DNA from: an uncultured Lachnospiraceae bacterium
GTDB taxonomy: Bacteria > Bacillota_A > Clostridia > Lachnospirales > Lachnospiraceae
Reading direction: 5' to 3'
Assembly: GCA_902767195.1 (NCBI GenBank)
Contig: CACXGS010000042.1
Span: 1 to 30,862 of the forward strand
Length of the DNA: 30,862 nt
Below are positions 1-8,028 of this stretch, piece by piece (position 1 is the stretch's first letter; every line of letters starts with the position of its first letter). Under the pieces are notes generated by a model. It searched no databases. It had not been told where the DNA came from and saw only the letters and a program-made list of their open reading frames with translations. The translations under genes and the position numbers were made by a program.

Positions 1-363
1 ACAGCCTTTTCCAAGCTCTGTGATGGCTACAGCCTCCTCGGAAGCACGAACGTCCATCCAGAGAATCGGCCGGCGAACCGACTTGCCGTCCTTATCCAGG
101 AATAAAGTAGTGGAACAGGTTCCGTCACAGGATACTCCGATAATATCTTCTGCGGTTATCCCGGCTTTCTTAATAGCATTGGGAACGGCTACCTTTAATG
201 CCTCCCACCACTCATTGTCATCCTGCTCTGCCCATCCGTTCTTGGGGAAATAGGAATTATAATTCTGTACATCGTAACCCATGTTCTTTCCGTGAAGGGA
301 AAAAACTGCTACACGAACACTTCCGGTACCTGCATCAATACCCATAAAATACTTTGCCGCCAT
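1..363 (-). CDS. FGGY-family carbohydrate kinase, N-terminal part (cut by window edge)
   Basis: Only the first 121 codons are present; the rest lies beyond base 1. The start ATG at 363 follows an AAAGGAGG ribosome binding site about 6 bases upstream. The N-terminus carries the phosphate-binding signature of FGGY kinases (MGIDAGTGSVRVAVF, residues 7-21). Later come a CDGTCSTT segment and WMDVRA (about residues 79-107), wording typical of the ribulokinase-like branch. The family phosphorylates pentuloses or sugar alcohols with ATP in the cytoplasm. The gene lies 91 bases downstream of the AraM-type dehydrogenase and is probably co-transcribed with it, which fits ketose or polyol use. The substrate cannot be assigned from this fragment; ribulose, xylulose and erythrulose-type substrates are all possible. 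Confidence 0.88.
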   Translation of the reverse strand, partial: MAAKYFMGIDAGTGSVRVAVFSLHGKNMGYDVQNYNSYFPKNGWAEQDDNEWWEALKVAVPNAIKKAGITAEDIIGVSCDGTCSTTLFLDKDGKSVRRPILWMDVRASEEAVAITELGKGC

Positions 364-454
364 ACATTACCTCCTTTAAAATGGTTTTAAATAAATAGTG
401 TGGATTATATATTCTTCTTTATTCTGTTCGTAAAAACATTTCACAAGTTCCCTA

Positions 455-1840
455 TTAATCGTAGTACTTGTCGATGATGTAATCGACCAGCTCATCCAGG
501 ACACCCAGGTCATAGAAGAACTGGAGTCCCGCATAGCGGTCACGCTGTTCCTTCGTGTAGGTGAGGATATCCCGGAACTCATCTTTGGTAAATACCTTGT
601 ATTCCCTGGGAGAGGTCATGCCGTGCATGGCTCCGATATATTCCGGGGCCTTTCTGGCTTTCTCCACCGTCTCCCGAATGATAGAAAGAATCCGCTCCTC
701 ATTGGCCTCGATCCGGTCGATTCTCCTTCTTACTACTTCCGGATCACTCTGGCGGGCCTTCTCATAAACCTTAAAGATCTGGTCGGAACTCCTGCCGAAT
801 ACCCGGCGGATCTCCTCTGCCCAGGCATCATAATCAAAGCTGTCCGCATGGGCTCTGGCCTTGTCGTAGTCGATATCCATGGTCAGGAACTTCTCGTACA
901 TGTCTGCCATGACACAGGTAGCCATACCGACAGATGTACCGTGAAGCTCTCCGTACAGACCTTTCAGGGCACATTTCATTTCAAGAACATGACCCATGGA
1001 ATGCTCCGCGCCGGAACCGGGCCGGGAATTATTCACGTAACCCATGGCAATACCGATCAGAACCAGACACTCCATCAGATACTGATAGGCATTGGGATCT
1101 CCATTGACCAGTCCATCCACGCTGCCGGCTACCTTGTCGGTGGAATTCAGCATCAGCTCTGCCACATTCTCGCAGTAATATTCATCATTGATAATCCAGG
1201 AAAGGCGCCAGTCATTGATGGCGATATACTTGGCAATGATATCGCCGATGCCCGCAGCGATCATTCGATCCGGGGCGGTAGAGAGAAGGTCGGTGTCACC
1301 GATAATACCGCTGGCGCAGTGAGCAGGAAGGGAACATTTGAGGCCTTTGATCGTGGCGGGAGCCACATCGGAAGCATAGCCGTCCATCGAAGGTGCCGTA
1401 CCGATGATATAGTAAGGGAGACCTCTGTTAAAAGATACCAGTCTGGTGAGATCGTTGAGGGTTCCGGAACCCACGGCAATGGGGAGCTTTACGTCCTTGG
1501 GCATGGCATCTTCCAGCTCTCCGATAAAGATCTCGTTGGTGTGCATTTCCTCATGGGGATAAATGTAGTATTCCGTCGGGTAGCCCAGGTCTTTCACCAT
1601 CTGATAAACCCGCTCCCCGGCTACCTTCCAGGTGTGAATATCTGCAACGATATAGATCTTATCCTCTTTGGTTAGAGGAGTTCCGTCGCCCATCTTCTGG
1701 TCTGCAAGGAATTCCGGGAGCTTATCAACCACTCCCTTTCCGATGGCCAGATGATCGATCGCCATATGATGATGCCGTCCGCATTCACAAGCGTAATCAA
1801 TGGTAATCAATTCATTGATTGTCAAATCTGCCAGCCGCAT
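455..1840 (-). CDS. AraM/EgsA-type sn-glycerol-1-phosphate dehydrogenase family protein
   Basis: The product is 461 residues, longer than Bacillus AraM (about 394 from memory). It has the Fe-ADH/glycerol-1-phosphate dehydrogenase fold. A dinucleotide loop VGSGTLNDL lies near residue 125, followed by the SMDGYAS substrate loop. The metal-binding histidines are in GAEHSMGH (H280, H284), with a further histidine in ELHGTS. The start ATG at 1840 follows AAAGGAGA. Family members reduce dihydroxyacetone phosphate to glycerol-1-phosphate, but many sit in sugar operons and may act on other polyol phosphates. Here it lies upstream of an FGGY kinase, an arrangement reminiscent of araM in the Bacillus arabinose operon. 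It appears to have its own promoter, because a strong terminator separates it from the alcohol dehydrogenase gene. The family call is firm; the substrate is not. Confidence 0.88.
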   Translation of the reverse strand: MRLADLTINELITIDYACECGRHHHMAIDHLAIGKGVVDKLPEFLADQKMGDGTPLTKEDKIYIVADIHTWKVAGERVYQMVKDLGYPTEYYIYPHEEMHTNEIFIGELEDAMPKDVKLPIAVGSGTLNDLTRLVSFNRGLPYYIIGTAPSMDGYASDVAPATIKGLKCSLPAHCASGIIGDTDLLSTAPDRMIAAGIGDIIAKYIAINDWRLSWIINDEYYCENVAELMLNSTDKVAGSVDGLVNGDPNAYQYLMECLVLIGIAMGYVNNSRPGSGAEHSMGHVLEMKCALKGLYGELHGTSVGMATCVMADMYEKFLTMDIDYDKARAHADSFDYDAWAEEIRRVFGRSSDQIFKVYEKARQSDPEVVRRRIDRIEANEERILSIIRETVEKARKAPEYIGAMHGMTSPREYKVFTKDEFRDILTYTKEQRDRYAGLQFFYDLGVLDELVDYIIDKYYD

Positions 1841-1914
1841 AGTCTTCTCCTTTCTGAATCAAGCAGTTAACACTTATATTATTCTGTAAATTTAGTTCAT
1901 AATTTCTTAATTAT

Positions 1915-1943
1915 ATAATAATTTACGCAAATCCCCGGTGCAA
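1915..1943 (-). promoter_or_regulatory. Candidate sigma-A promoter for the araM-kinase transcript
   Basis: Read on the minus strand there is TTGCAC (1943-1938), a 17-base spacer and TATTAT (1920-1915), in an AT-rich stretch about 75 bases upstream of the AraM start. A perfect 12-base palindrome, GAAAATATTTTC (1948-1959), sits just upstream of the -35 box and could be an operator. The assignment rests on spacing and consensus only. Confidence 0.5.
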
Positions 1944-2001
1944 GATAGAAAATATTTTCATTCTATTAAAAGTTTTCTTTCAGAACAATAGTTTCAATCA
2001 T

Positions 2002-2034
2002 AAAAAGAGCTGTCTGCAAAACAGCAGACAGCTC
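2002..2034 (-). terminator. Rho-independent terminator after the iron alcohol dehydrogenase gene
   Basis: A perfect 11-base-pair stem (arms 2007-2017 and 2024-2034, GAGCTGTCTGC pairing with GCAGACAGCTC) encloses a six-base loop. On the minus strand it is followed by five T residues. It lies 50 bases past the stop of the alcohol dehydrogenase gene. Confidence 0.92.
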
Positions 2035-2084
2035 CGTCCTATACCATATTTCAATGCAATATATTCAGCGCAGGCTCCCGTCAT

Positions 2085-3185
2085 TTAAACAGCAGCCAGA
2101 GATTTCCGAACAATTTCAGAAATTGCTTCCAGACTTACTTCGAAGGGATAGGTAGCCAGTTTTCCGGTATTAGCCGCCAGCGATCCCGCCATTTTCTCTA
2201 TCTCCTCCGAAGAAATCTCCTGGAGTCCGATCAGGCGCTGCAGTAAAACACCAAAAGCACGGACGTTATTGAAACCCAGAATATCCAGAATCTCCTGTAC
2301 ATCTTCCGGCTTGTTCTTTGCGTATTCCTCCATATAGGCCGCCAGGAAAAGACCGCAGGCTTTTCCGTGGGGTACTCCGGCAGATAATGTCACGTCATAG
2401 CTTAAAACATGGGGGATGGAAGTTCCGGTCTGGGCAATCGCCATTCCGGCCACTGTGGAAGTCAGCATGAGAAGTTCTCTGGCTTCGTCATCAATCTCTT
2501 TCTCTCCCAGAAGGAAAGGGATCTCCTTTGCCCACAGCTTCAGAGCATAGCCTGAAAACATGCGGTTATAGTCATTGGCTTTGGTATGAAGATAACTTTC
2601 GATACTGTGGGCCAGGGCGTCTACGGCTGTGTTGACCAGGATGGTCTGGCTGCAGCTGGCAATATATTTCCCGTCCACCAGGGCAAGGTCCGCAAAAACA
2701 CTGTAGCTCATGCTGCCCTTCTTCATGATCTCAGGCCGGGTCAGGACGGCGTTGGGAGTGACTTCCGATCCGGTACCACAGGTAGTGGGAACTGCGGCAA
2801 ATGGAAATGCCGACAGTTTTTTCTTCGAATACAGACAGTCTTTTGTCTCTTTGGGATTCGCTGTCATCACTGCGACAGCTTTTGCTGCATCCAGGGCAGA
2901 TCCCCCGCCGACGCCGATGACAAAGTCTGTATTTTCCCGAATACCGATCTGGGCAGCCTTTGCTATGGTATCAACAGAGGGGTTCTCTTCCACTTCATTG
3001 AATACAACATAGGGAATTCCCGCTGCCTCCAGAACCCCTGTCACATCGGCAAGGGAACCATTGGCCGCGGCAGACCGCCTTCCGGTAATTATAAAGGCTT
3101 TGCGCCCCAGGGAGGCCAGCTCCTCTCCGTGGTTTTTCACGCAGTCTTTTTCTACATATACATTTGCGGGCATATAAAAACGCAT
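2085..3185 (-). CDS. Iron-containing (group III) alcohol dehydrogenase
   Basis: The 366-residue cytoplasmic oxidoreductase interconverts an alcohol and an aldehyde or ketone with NAD(P)(H). It shows the family dinucleotide motif GVGGGSALDAAK (about residues 90-101) and the CGTGSEV segment. Metal ligands fit the pattern D189 and H193 (DALAHSIES), H259 (PHVLSY) and H273 (PHGKACG). Length is normal for the family. The start ATG at 3185 follows a strong CAGGAGGAAAG site. It lies 56 bases downstream of the metalloprotease gene with no terminator between them, so the two may share a transcript that ends at the hairpin at 2002-2034. The nearby sugar genes suggest a polyol or short-chain aldehyde substrate, but nothing in the sequence decides this. 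Confidence 0.9.
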   Translation of the reverse strand: MRFYMPANVYVEKDCVKNHGEELASLGRKAFIITGRRSAAANGSLADVTGVLEAAGIPYVVFNEVEENPSVDTIAKAAQIGIRENTDFVIGVGGGSALDAAKAVAVMTANPKETKDCLYSKKKLSAFPFAAVPTTCGTGSEVTPNAVLTRPEIMKKGSMSYSVFADLALVDGKYIASCSQTILVNTAVDALAHSIESYLHTKANDYNRMFSGYALKLWAKEIPFLLGEKEIDDEARELLMLTSTVAGMAIAQTGTSIPHVLSYDVTLSAGVPHGKACGLFLAAYMEEYAKNKPEDVQEILDILGFNNVRAFGVLLQRLIGLQEISSEEIEKMAGSLAANTGKLATYPFEVSLEAISEIVRKSLAAV

Positions 3186-3241
3186 AACTTTCCTCCTGTT
3201 ATTCCTTTAAAATGTGTTTCCATCAAACATCCTGTCTGATG

Positions 3242-6175
3242 TTATTTCCCCATCAGTTTTTCCTGTAAAGCTTTCCCCTTCACACCCCGCTCATAGATGC
3301 AGGCAGCAGTCACAGGGTGATTCTCCTTTCTCTGGCACCGTGCCTGAGAACCCGGCTGCCTGTAAATCCAGGTGCTGATTCCCACAAGAATCAACAGGAG
3401 TATCATTAGCACAAGACTCGGCAGCATACCGGAATCAGCCTCCCGGCCTCTGTTGAAGGAGGAGGTGTGTCCGGTCACCGGGGCCGGCAGCAGCTTGCCG
3501 CAATTACGGCAGGCTCTTGCACCTTTCTCGTTGACTTTGCCGCAGTGTTCACAGACCGGTCCTGCTTTCCTGTCCATCTTTGACCGGACTCCCTTTCGGA
3601 TCCGGTCCAGAATCTGCAGGAGAAGGAAAAGGAGAATCAATCCGCCTGCGGCGGTACGCATAAAGAGGGTTTCCGGAGATGGCACGGCTTTCGCCTTTCC
3701 ACCGTTTTCCGGAATATACCTGTCTCTCATCTGTCCATTCCCTCCGGGGTCAGCCAGGCATGTCATCTTCTCTTTGCCGGAGCCCTCCGCCGGCAGCTGA
3801 AGAACGGCCCTGCCCTTTCCGGCCCGGATATTCCGAAATTCCGCCGGCTCCTTCGCCGCTTGTCTGCCACTGTCACCGACTCCGGAAACACTAATGTTAA
3901 GCAAGGCCTGATCGGGATTGGAATCTTTCCCCTTCATGGCTACTTCATAGGCCGGTCCTTTTTTCAGAAGCAGACAGATCTTTTCTTCCCGGATCTCTCC
4001 CTGCCCGTAAGAAGTGGTAACCTTCCCCGAATCTTCTGACAAGGCAAGAAGATCTCCTTTATAAAGGACTCTGACATCTGATGCACCGTCAATCATTACA
4101 GAGACGGTTCCCTGGGGATTCATCTCATCCAGAGATATTTTGACAAGCTCTGAATACAGATTCCCGTTGTCTTTGCTGTCTGTTCCTGCATCATTTCCTG
4201 ATGTCCTGCTATTGACAATAAGGGAAGCCTCTTTCATGAGCCGGCCGTCCCGGTCACTGATCCGGATCAGGTAAAAACCGGGATCCAGAGACAGACTGGC
4301 ATCGCCCTTCTCGTCCACTTCCTGATCTTTCATGGCAGAGAGGGACGGATCAAACCCGTCTGCCACAGAAATCACGGCACCTGTGAAAGGCTGGCCCAGT
4401 GAATCTTCCAAATGGATCCGGCTTTCTGAGGCCAGGCTGTAGTCGTAAGGTGCAGGAATGCCCACAGCATCCAGAGCTTCCATAACACCGGAGAGCTGGT
4501 CCCTGGTCAGCTTTCCGGTTTTTGCATATACATTGGCTGTCGCTTCCAGGCAGAAGCGCAGATCTTCAAAATCACTTCGGCCATTCATCATCCACATGGC
4601 ATTGTAGAAAATCCGGCTGATACTCTCCGTGGACAGTCTCTTTTCTTTATTTCCGTCCGTCCCCTGCTTCATCAGCCAGGCCGCATGGCCTATCAGCCAG
4701 CCGCCCTGCACAGGCTGAGGCTTCTTTCGAAAGGCTTCCAGGTTCTTTACCTGACCCTCTTCTGCTTTCTTCAGATCCCGCAGAGGCTTATCCGGATCGC
4801 CCACCTTCCAGTCACAGGAATTGTCAAAACGGCCGCCGTCATAATAATCTTCTATCAGCTCCCCGAAAATGTCGGCAAAGCCCTCTGCCAGGGCCTGGTT
4901 CTCTTTGGAGTAAGCCAGGTCATTTCTCTGGTTCCAGGCTGTGTGGATCAAACCGTGGGTGTATTCGTGACCGAGCACATCCAGACGGACTTCCGGAATC
5001 CCGGCCTGTCCTGCAGGAAACAGAATAACCGGCATCGTCATACCGTCCCAGCGAAGAGCAGGTCCGCGGTCTTCCTGCCCGGAATCCCTGCTTAAATATA
5101 AGGGAATCTCATCGCGGCTGTTATTGTAGCCGATCCTCTTCTGAGTATCCTTATAAAACTGCCATGCCCTCTGAAGCCAGTAAAGGCTGTCCACGGCTTT
5201 CTGTTTTACCGGATCGGAGGCATCCCTCCTCCGGAGAGGATTCACCGCTACAGGCTCGTCAGGATCTTCTTCCTCATATATGGCCAGATTGCGGTTGGTA
5301 TCCTGCAGCAGAATCTTGCCGGAATCAACCCGGTCCGCTGCCAGCTCCTTTGTGCCCTCCTGACCCGTAAGCTGTATCTTCTCCATGACATGGTCTTCCC
5401 GGGAGGCATACTCCGTCACTTTCCCGGTCTCTGTATCTACCAGGAGGGTCATGCCCTGGCCTTTGTGGATCTGTGTATAACGATAAAAGGTCTGAAAGGC
5501 TTCTGTATCTCCTTTTGGAAGGGCCAGGATACCCTTTCCCATGGCCTTCAGGTCATCTCCAGGCAGGCCGGAGGCCCTGATATAGCTTTCTGCCTTCTCC
5601 TCCGCCTCCTTTTCACTGATTTCGTCATCTGCAATGGCTTTGTCCGGAACCAGAGCCTGACGGCCCACAATGCTCCGAACTGTCTTGTTGGGATTGACCG
5701 CCATGGTCAGTTCATATCCCCAGACAGGAATTCCTGAGATTTCCTGCTGAAAAGTGTAGGTCTCCGTGTGGAGGTTTCGCTCATGACCTGTGCAGACATA
5801 CTGGTACTGGTCCATATCAATCCCGGCAGACGCTGCAATATCTGTCAGTGTCTTTAATGCCTCTTTTTTATCCTTCACCCTGGTCCCGGGACTCCATCTT
5901 GCGGTGACGGAGGAGACACGGATCAGCTTCTCATTAGGGACATTGGCATTCCCTTCCTCCGAATTCCCCGATTCCTCTGCCAGCGGAACTTCTCCGGTCG
6001 TAAGGGCCGCCAGAACTTTCTCCGGGGATTCCGCTCCCGCCGGCATCTTTTTTACAAAAAGCCGGAAGGCATAGTAGCCTTCCATCACAAGGAAAAAGGC
6101 CAGAACCAAAAGCAGCAGCTTTGATGATAATCGCATTCCCTTTCCGGGATTATTACTCTCTTTCTGAATCTTCAC
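3242..6175 (-). CDS. Membrane-anchored M4 (thermolysin-like) metallopeptidase with C-terminal zinc ribbon
   Basis: The 977-residue protein starts with GTG at 6175 behind AAAGGAGA. Residues 19-38 form an N-terminal membrane anchor. A propeptide-like region (FTP/PepSY-like, about 90-260) precedes the peptidase domain. The zinc site is HEYTH (H403, E404, H407) with the third ligand E431 in ALAEGFADIFG, the M4 pattern. A beta-rich region follows (about 575-830). Then come a second membrane segment (about 837-857), a CxxC-CxxC zinc ribbon (C875, C878, C889, C892), a third membrane segment (920-938) and a basic tail. Predicted topology places the protease outside and the zinc ribbon inside the cell. 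The histidine matching thermolysin His231 is not evident at the aligned place (about 489-490). The peptidase family is clear; substrate and activity are unknown. Confidence 0.85.
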   Translation of the reverse strand: MKIQKESNNPGKGMRLSSKLLLLVLAFFLVMEGYYAFRLFVKKMPAGAESPEKVLAALTTGEVPLAEESGNSEEGNANVPNEKLIRVSSVTARWSPGTRVKDKKEALKTLTDIAASAGIDMDQYQYVCTGHERNLHTETYTFQQEISGIPVWGYELTMAVNPNKTVRSIVGRQALVPDKAIADDEISEKEAEEKAESYIRASGLPGDDLKAMGKGILALPKGDTEAFQTFYRYTQIHKGQGMTLLVDTETGKVTEYASREDHVMEKIQLTGQEGTKELAADRVDSGKILLQDTNRNLAIYEEEDPDEPVAVNPLRRRDASDPVKQKAVDSLYWLQRAWQFYKDTQKRIGYNNSRDEIPLYLSRDSGQEDRGPALRWDGMTMPVILFPAGQAGIPEVRLDVLGHEYTHGLIHTAWNQRNDLAYSKENQALAEGFADIFGELIEDYYDGGRFDNSCDWKVGDPDKPLRDLKKAEEGQVKNLEAFRKKPQPVQGGWLIGHAAWLMKQGTDGNKEKRLSTESISRIFYNAMWMMNGRSDFEDLRFCLEATANVYAKTGKLTRDQLSGVMEALDAVGIPAPYDYSLASESRIHLEDSLGQPFTGAVISVADGFDPSLSAMKDQEVDEKGDASLSLDPGFYLIRISDRDGRLMKEASLIVNSRTSGNDAGTDSKDNGNLYSELVKISLDEMNPQGTVSVMIDGASDVRVLYKGDLLALSEDSGKVTTSYGQGEIREEKICLLLKKGPAYEVAMKGKDSNPDQALLNISVSGVGDSGRQAAKEPAEFRNIRAGKGRAVLQLPAEGSGKEKMTCLADPGGNGQMRDRYIPENGGKAKAVPSPETLFMRTAAGGLILLFLLLQILDRIRKGVRSKMDRKAGPVCEHCGKVNEKGARACRNCGKLLPAPVTGHTSSFNRGREADSGMLPSLVLMILLLILVGISTWIYRQPGSQARCQRKENHPVTAACIYERGVKGKALQEKLMGK

Positions 6176-6221
6176 AACGAGTCTCCTTTATTATCAATCT
6201 GTCAAAACTCATCCTCATATG

Positions 6222-6230
6222 AGTATAGCA
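6222..6230 (-). promoter_or_regulatory. Candidate extended -10 promoter for the metalloprotease gene
   Basis: The minus strand reads TGCTATACT, an extended -10 element, about 47 bases upstream of the GTG start and just beyond the rpiB terminator. No good -35 box is visible at the usual distance. Confidence 0.4.
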
Positions 6231-6259
6231 GAGAATATGTTTTCATACCAGTATAGAAT

Positions 6260-6291
6260 AAAAAAAGCCGGGGCATTCTTCACACCCCGGC
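6260..6291 (-). terminator. Rho-independent terminator after rpiB
   Basis: The stem GCCGGGG/CCCCGGC (arms 6267-6273 and 6285-6291) has an 11-base loop and is followed on the minus strand by seven T residues (6266-6260). It lies 21 bases past the rpiB stop and separates rpiB from the metalloprotease gene. Confidence 0.92.
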
Positions 6292-6312
6292 AATATCCTC
6301 TACAAGCTTATT

Positions 6313-6768
6313 CTATTGATTCTCAATCTCATGCAGCATGGCAATCCTTCTTACATGTCTGGGACTTCCGACATACTCAGCATCCAGCCAGGCATCCACA
6401 ATAGACTTGGCCATCTCGATACCGACGATCCGGGCTCCAAAGGCAATGATATTAGCATCATTATGCTGTTTGGTAAGCCTTGCTGTCACCGGCTCACTGC
6501 AGACGGCAGCACGAACTCCTTTAACCTTGTTGGCTGCTATGGAGATTCCGATCCCTGATCCGCAGATGAGGACTGCAGCATCCACTTCTCCTCCTGCCAC
6601 TGCTTCACCTACTTTCCTGCCAATCAGAGGGTAATCACAACTCTCTGTGGAATCTGTACCGTAATTAATAACCTGATAGCCCTTCTCTTCCAAATATGCG
6701 GTAATCTCCTGCTTATAAGCAACACCGGCATGATCATTACCAATTCCGATCTTTTTAATATTACCCAT
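6313..6768 (-). CDS. rpiB: Ribose-5-phosphate isomerase B / RpiB-LacAB family sugar-phosphate isomerase
   Basis: The 151-residue cytoplasmic enzyme interconverts ribose-5-phosphate and ribulose-5-phosphate, or a related aldose/ketose phosphate pair. It shows the N-terminal NDHAG motif (N11-G15), the catalytic cysteine in CGSGIG (C69) and a C-terminal RHVRRI phosphate-binding segment (family knowledge). Length matches the family (about 145-150). The start ATG at 6768 follows GGGAGGACAGG. It lies downstream of the SorC regulator gene and ends at a strong terminator. Because the family includes allose-6-phosphate and galactose-6-phosphate isomerases, the exact substrate is open. The neighbouring pentulose-kinase-like gene favours pentose metabolism. 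Confidence 0.92.
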   Translation of the reverse strand: MGNIKKIGIGNDHAGVAYKQEITAYLEEKGYQVINYGTDSTESCDYPLIGRKVGEAVAGGEVDAAVLICGSGIGISIAANKVKGVRAAVCSEPVTARLTKQHNDANIIAFGARIVGIEMAKSIVDAWLDAEYVGSPRHVRRIAMLHEIENQ

Positions 6769-6796
6769 AACCTGTCCTCCCGTTTGACGAAACCTT

Positions 6797-6834
6797 GAAA
6801 AATACAGACGACTCCTCCCCTGAAGGGGAAGGAG
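6797..6834 (-). terminator. Weak hairpin between the sorC-type gene and rpiB (possible terminator or attenuator)
   Basis: The minus strand folds CTCCTTCCCC against GGGGAGGAG across a short TTCA loop, with one bulged base (6812-6834). A TATTTTT run follows about seven bases later (6797-6803). The delayed and short T run makes it a weak terminator. It could give partial read-through into rpiB. Confidence 0.4.
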
Positions 6835-6862
6835 CCATCTCCTAATCGTTATTATAGCATAT

Positions 6863-7885
6863 TTATTGTGTTACGTCTTCCCCTTCTTCTTCTTTTTTGA
6901 GACGAAGGACCTCTGTTCCCAGCTCATAATCGATGATAAGAACATCAATCAGTTTTCCTTTCAGGGCAGCCATCAGAGTCCGGGATTTCTCGGTTCCGGA
7001 AGCAACAACAATCTTTGTGGGAATCTTCTTGAACTGTTCGAATCCGATGTTGATCATCCGATCCTTTAGATCTGTCTCACATTCCTGTCCATCCGGCCCG
7101 AAGAAATGCAGGGCAATATCCCCGTAACACTGCTGAGACTGAAGATGCTTCAGATCACTGGCGGACATGAATTCCGGCTTGCCCAGTATGGATCTCATCT
7201 CAGGATACATGGAACCGATTCCCGCAATGGAAATGTCAATCTCATCAAACATGTGGAAGATCCGTTCAATGTTCTTCTCCTGCCGGATCATATCTGCTGC
7301 CATGGGAGAACTCATCAGTGCCTCTGTCAGAAGTGAGTACTTCGTTCCCGAGAATGCCCGGGATATGCCCTCGACCAGCGGACGGACATCCAGCTCATCG
7401 TCACAGCAGGCAATACTGCCGTGAAGGGTTACGAAAGTGGCATTCACCTTCTGTGCCGGATTCAGATAATTGATCAGATGATGGACCGTGCTCCCCCATG
7501 TGATGCCCAGCACATCGTCTTCTTTGATAATTCTCTGAATATATCGGGCGCCTTCCAGGGCAACCAGCTTTTTAACAGCTTCCGCCTCCCTGGCCTCCTG
7601 GATAGAATTGCCGATCCCGTTCTGTACCCCCGGAGCAATAATCACATCCTGCAGTCCGAAAGCATCCTTTAATCCCTGTTCAAGATGGATACATTCCACA
7701 TAGGGATCACGGATCACAAATTCCACAATCTTATCCTGTTTAGCCCGCTTCAATAATCTTGACACTGTGGCTACTGAAATCTTTAATTGTTTCGCAATTT
7801 CGTTCTGAGACTTGTTATCTATATAATACAGATAAGCTGCTTTCAGCACCAGGAACACAGACTGATTATACATATCAGCTGTCAT
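6863..7885 (-). CDS. SorC/DeoR-family sugar-binding transcriptional regulator
   Basis: The 340-residue protein has an N-terminal helix-turn-helix (about residues 24-50, NEIAKQLKISVATVSRLLKRA), followed by the sugar-binding effector domain typical of SorC-type regulators (GITWGSTV, about 128-135, and a later VVASGTEKS segment). Such proteins bind phosphorylated sugars and control the linked catabolic operon. The start ATG at 7885 follows GGGAAGGTGA, and a second in-frame ATG lies four codons on. It is the first gene of the sugar locus, immediately upstream of rpiB, so rpiB and possibly the araM-kinase unit are likely targets (inference). A good promoter lies upstream. Confidence 0.88.
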   Translation of the reverse strand: MTADMYNQSVFLVLKAAYLYYIDNKSQNEIAKQLKISVATVSRLLKRAKQDKIVEFVIRDPYVECIHLEQGLKDAFGLQDVIIAPGVQNGIGNSIQEAREAEAVKKLVALEGARYIQRIIKEDDVLGITWGSTVHHLINYLNPAQKVNATFVTLHGSIACCDDELDVRPLVEGISRAFSGTKYSLLTEALMSSPMAADMIRQEKNIERIFHMFDEIDISIAGIGSMYPEMRSILGKPEFMSASDLKHLQSQQCYGDIALHFFGPDGQECETDLKDRMINIGFEQFKKIPTKIVVASGTEKSRTLMAALKGKLIDVLIIDYELGTEVLRLKKEEEGEDVTQ

Positions 7886-7980
7886 AACTTCACCTTCCCA
7901 TTTCTAGTACAAAAATACGTATAATTACTCTGAGATCATTGGTTAAATTGTAGACTTCCTGCAAAATTTAAATATTATAT

Positions 7981-8009
7981 ATTATCACATGTTAAAATGT
8001 CGTTGTAAA
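7981..8009 (-). promoter_or_regulatory. Promoter for the SorC-type regulator gene
   Basis: On the minus strand TTTACA (8009-8004), a 17-base spacer and GATAAT (7986-7981) lie about 95 bases upstream of the ATG at 7885. The long AT-rich leader leaves room for an operator, but no convincing inverted repeat was found. Confidence 0.55.
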
Positions 8010-8028
8010 TTGCGAAAATAATTTCAAA

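Noticed and set aside
623..1675. 350-codon open frame on the plus strand
   Set aside because: It is antisense to the AraM gene, has no ribosome binding site and its translation shows no family motif; the minus-strand gene explains the region.
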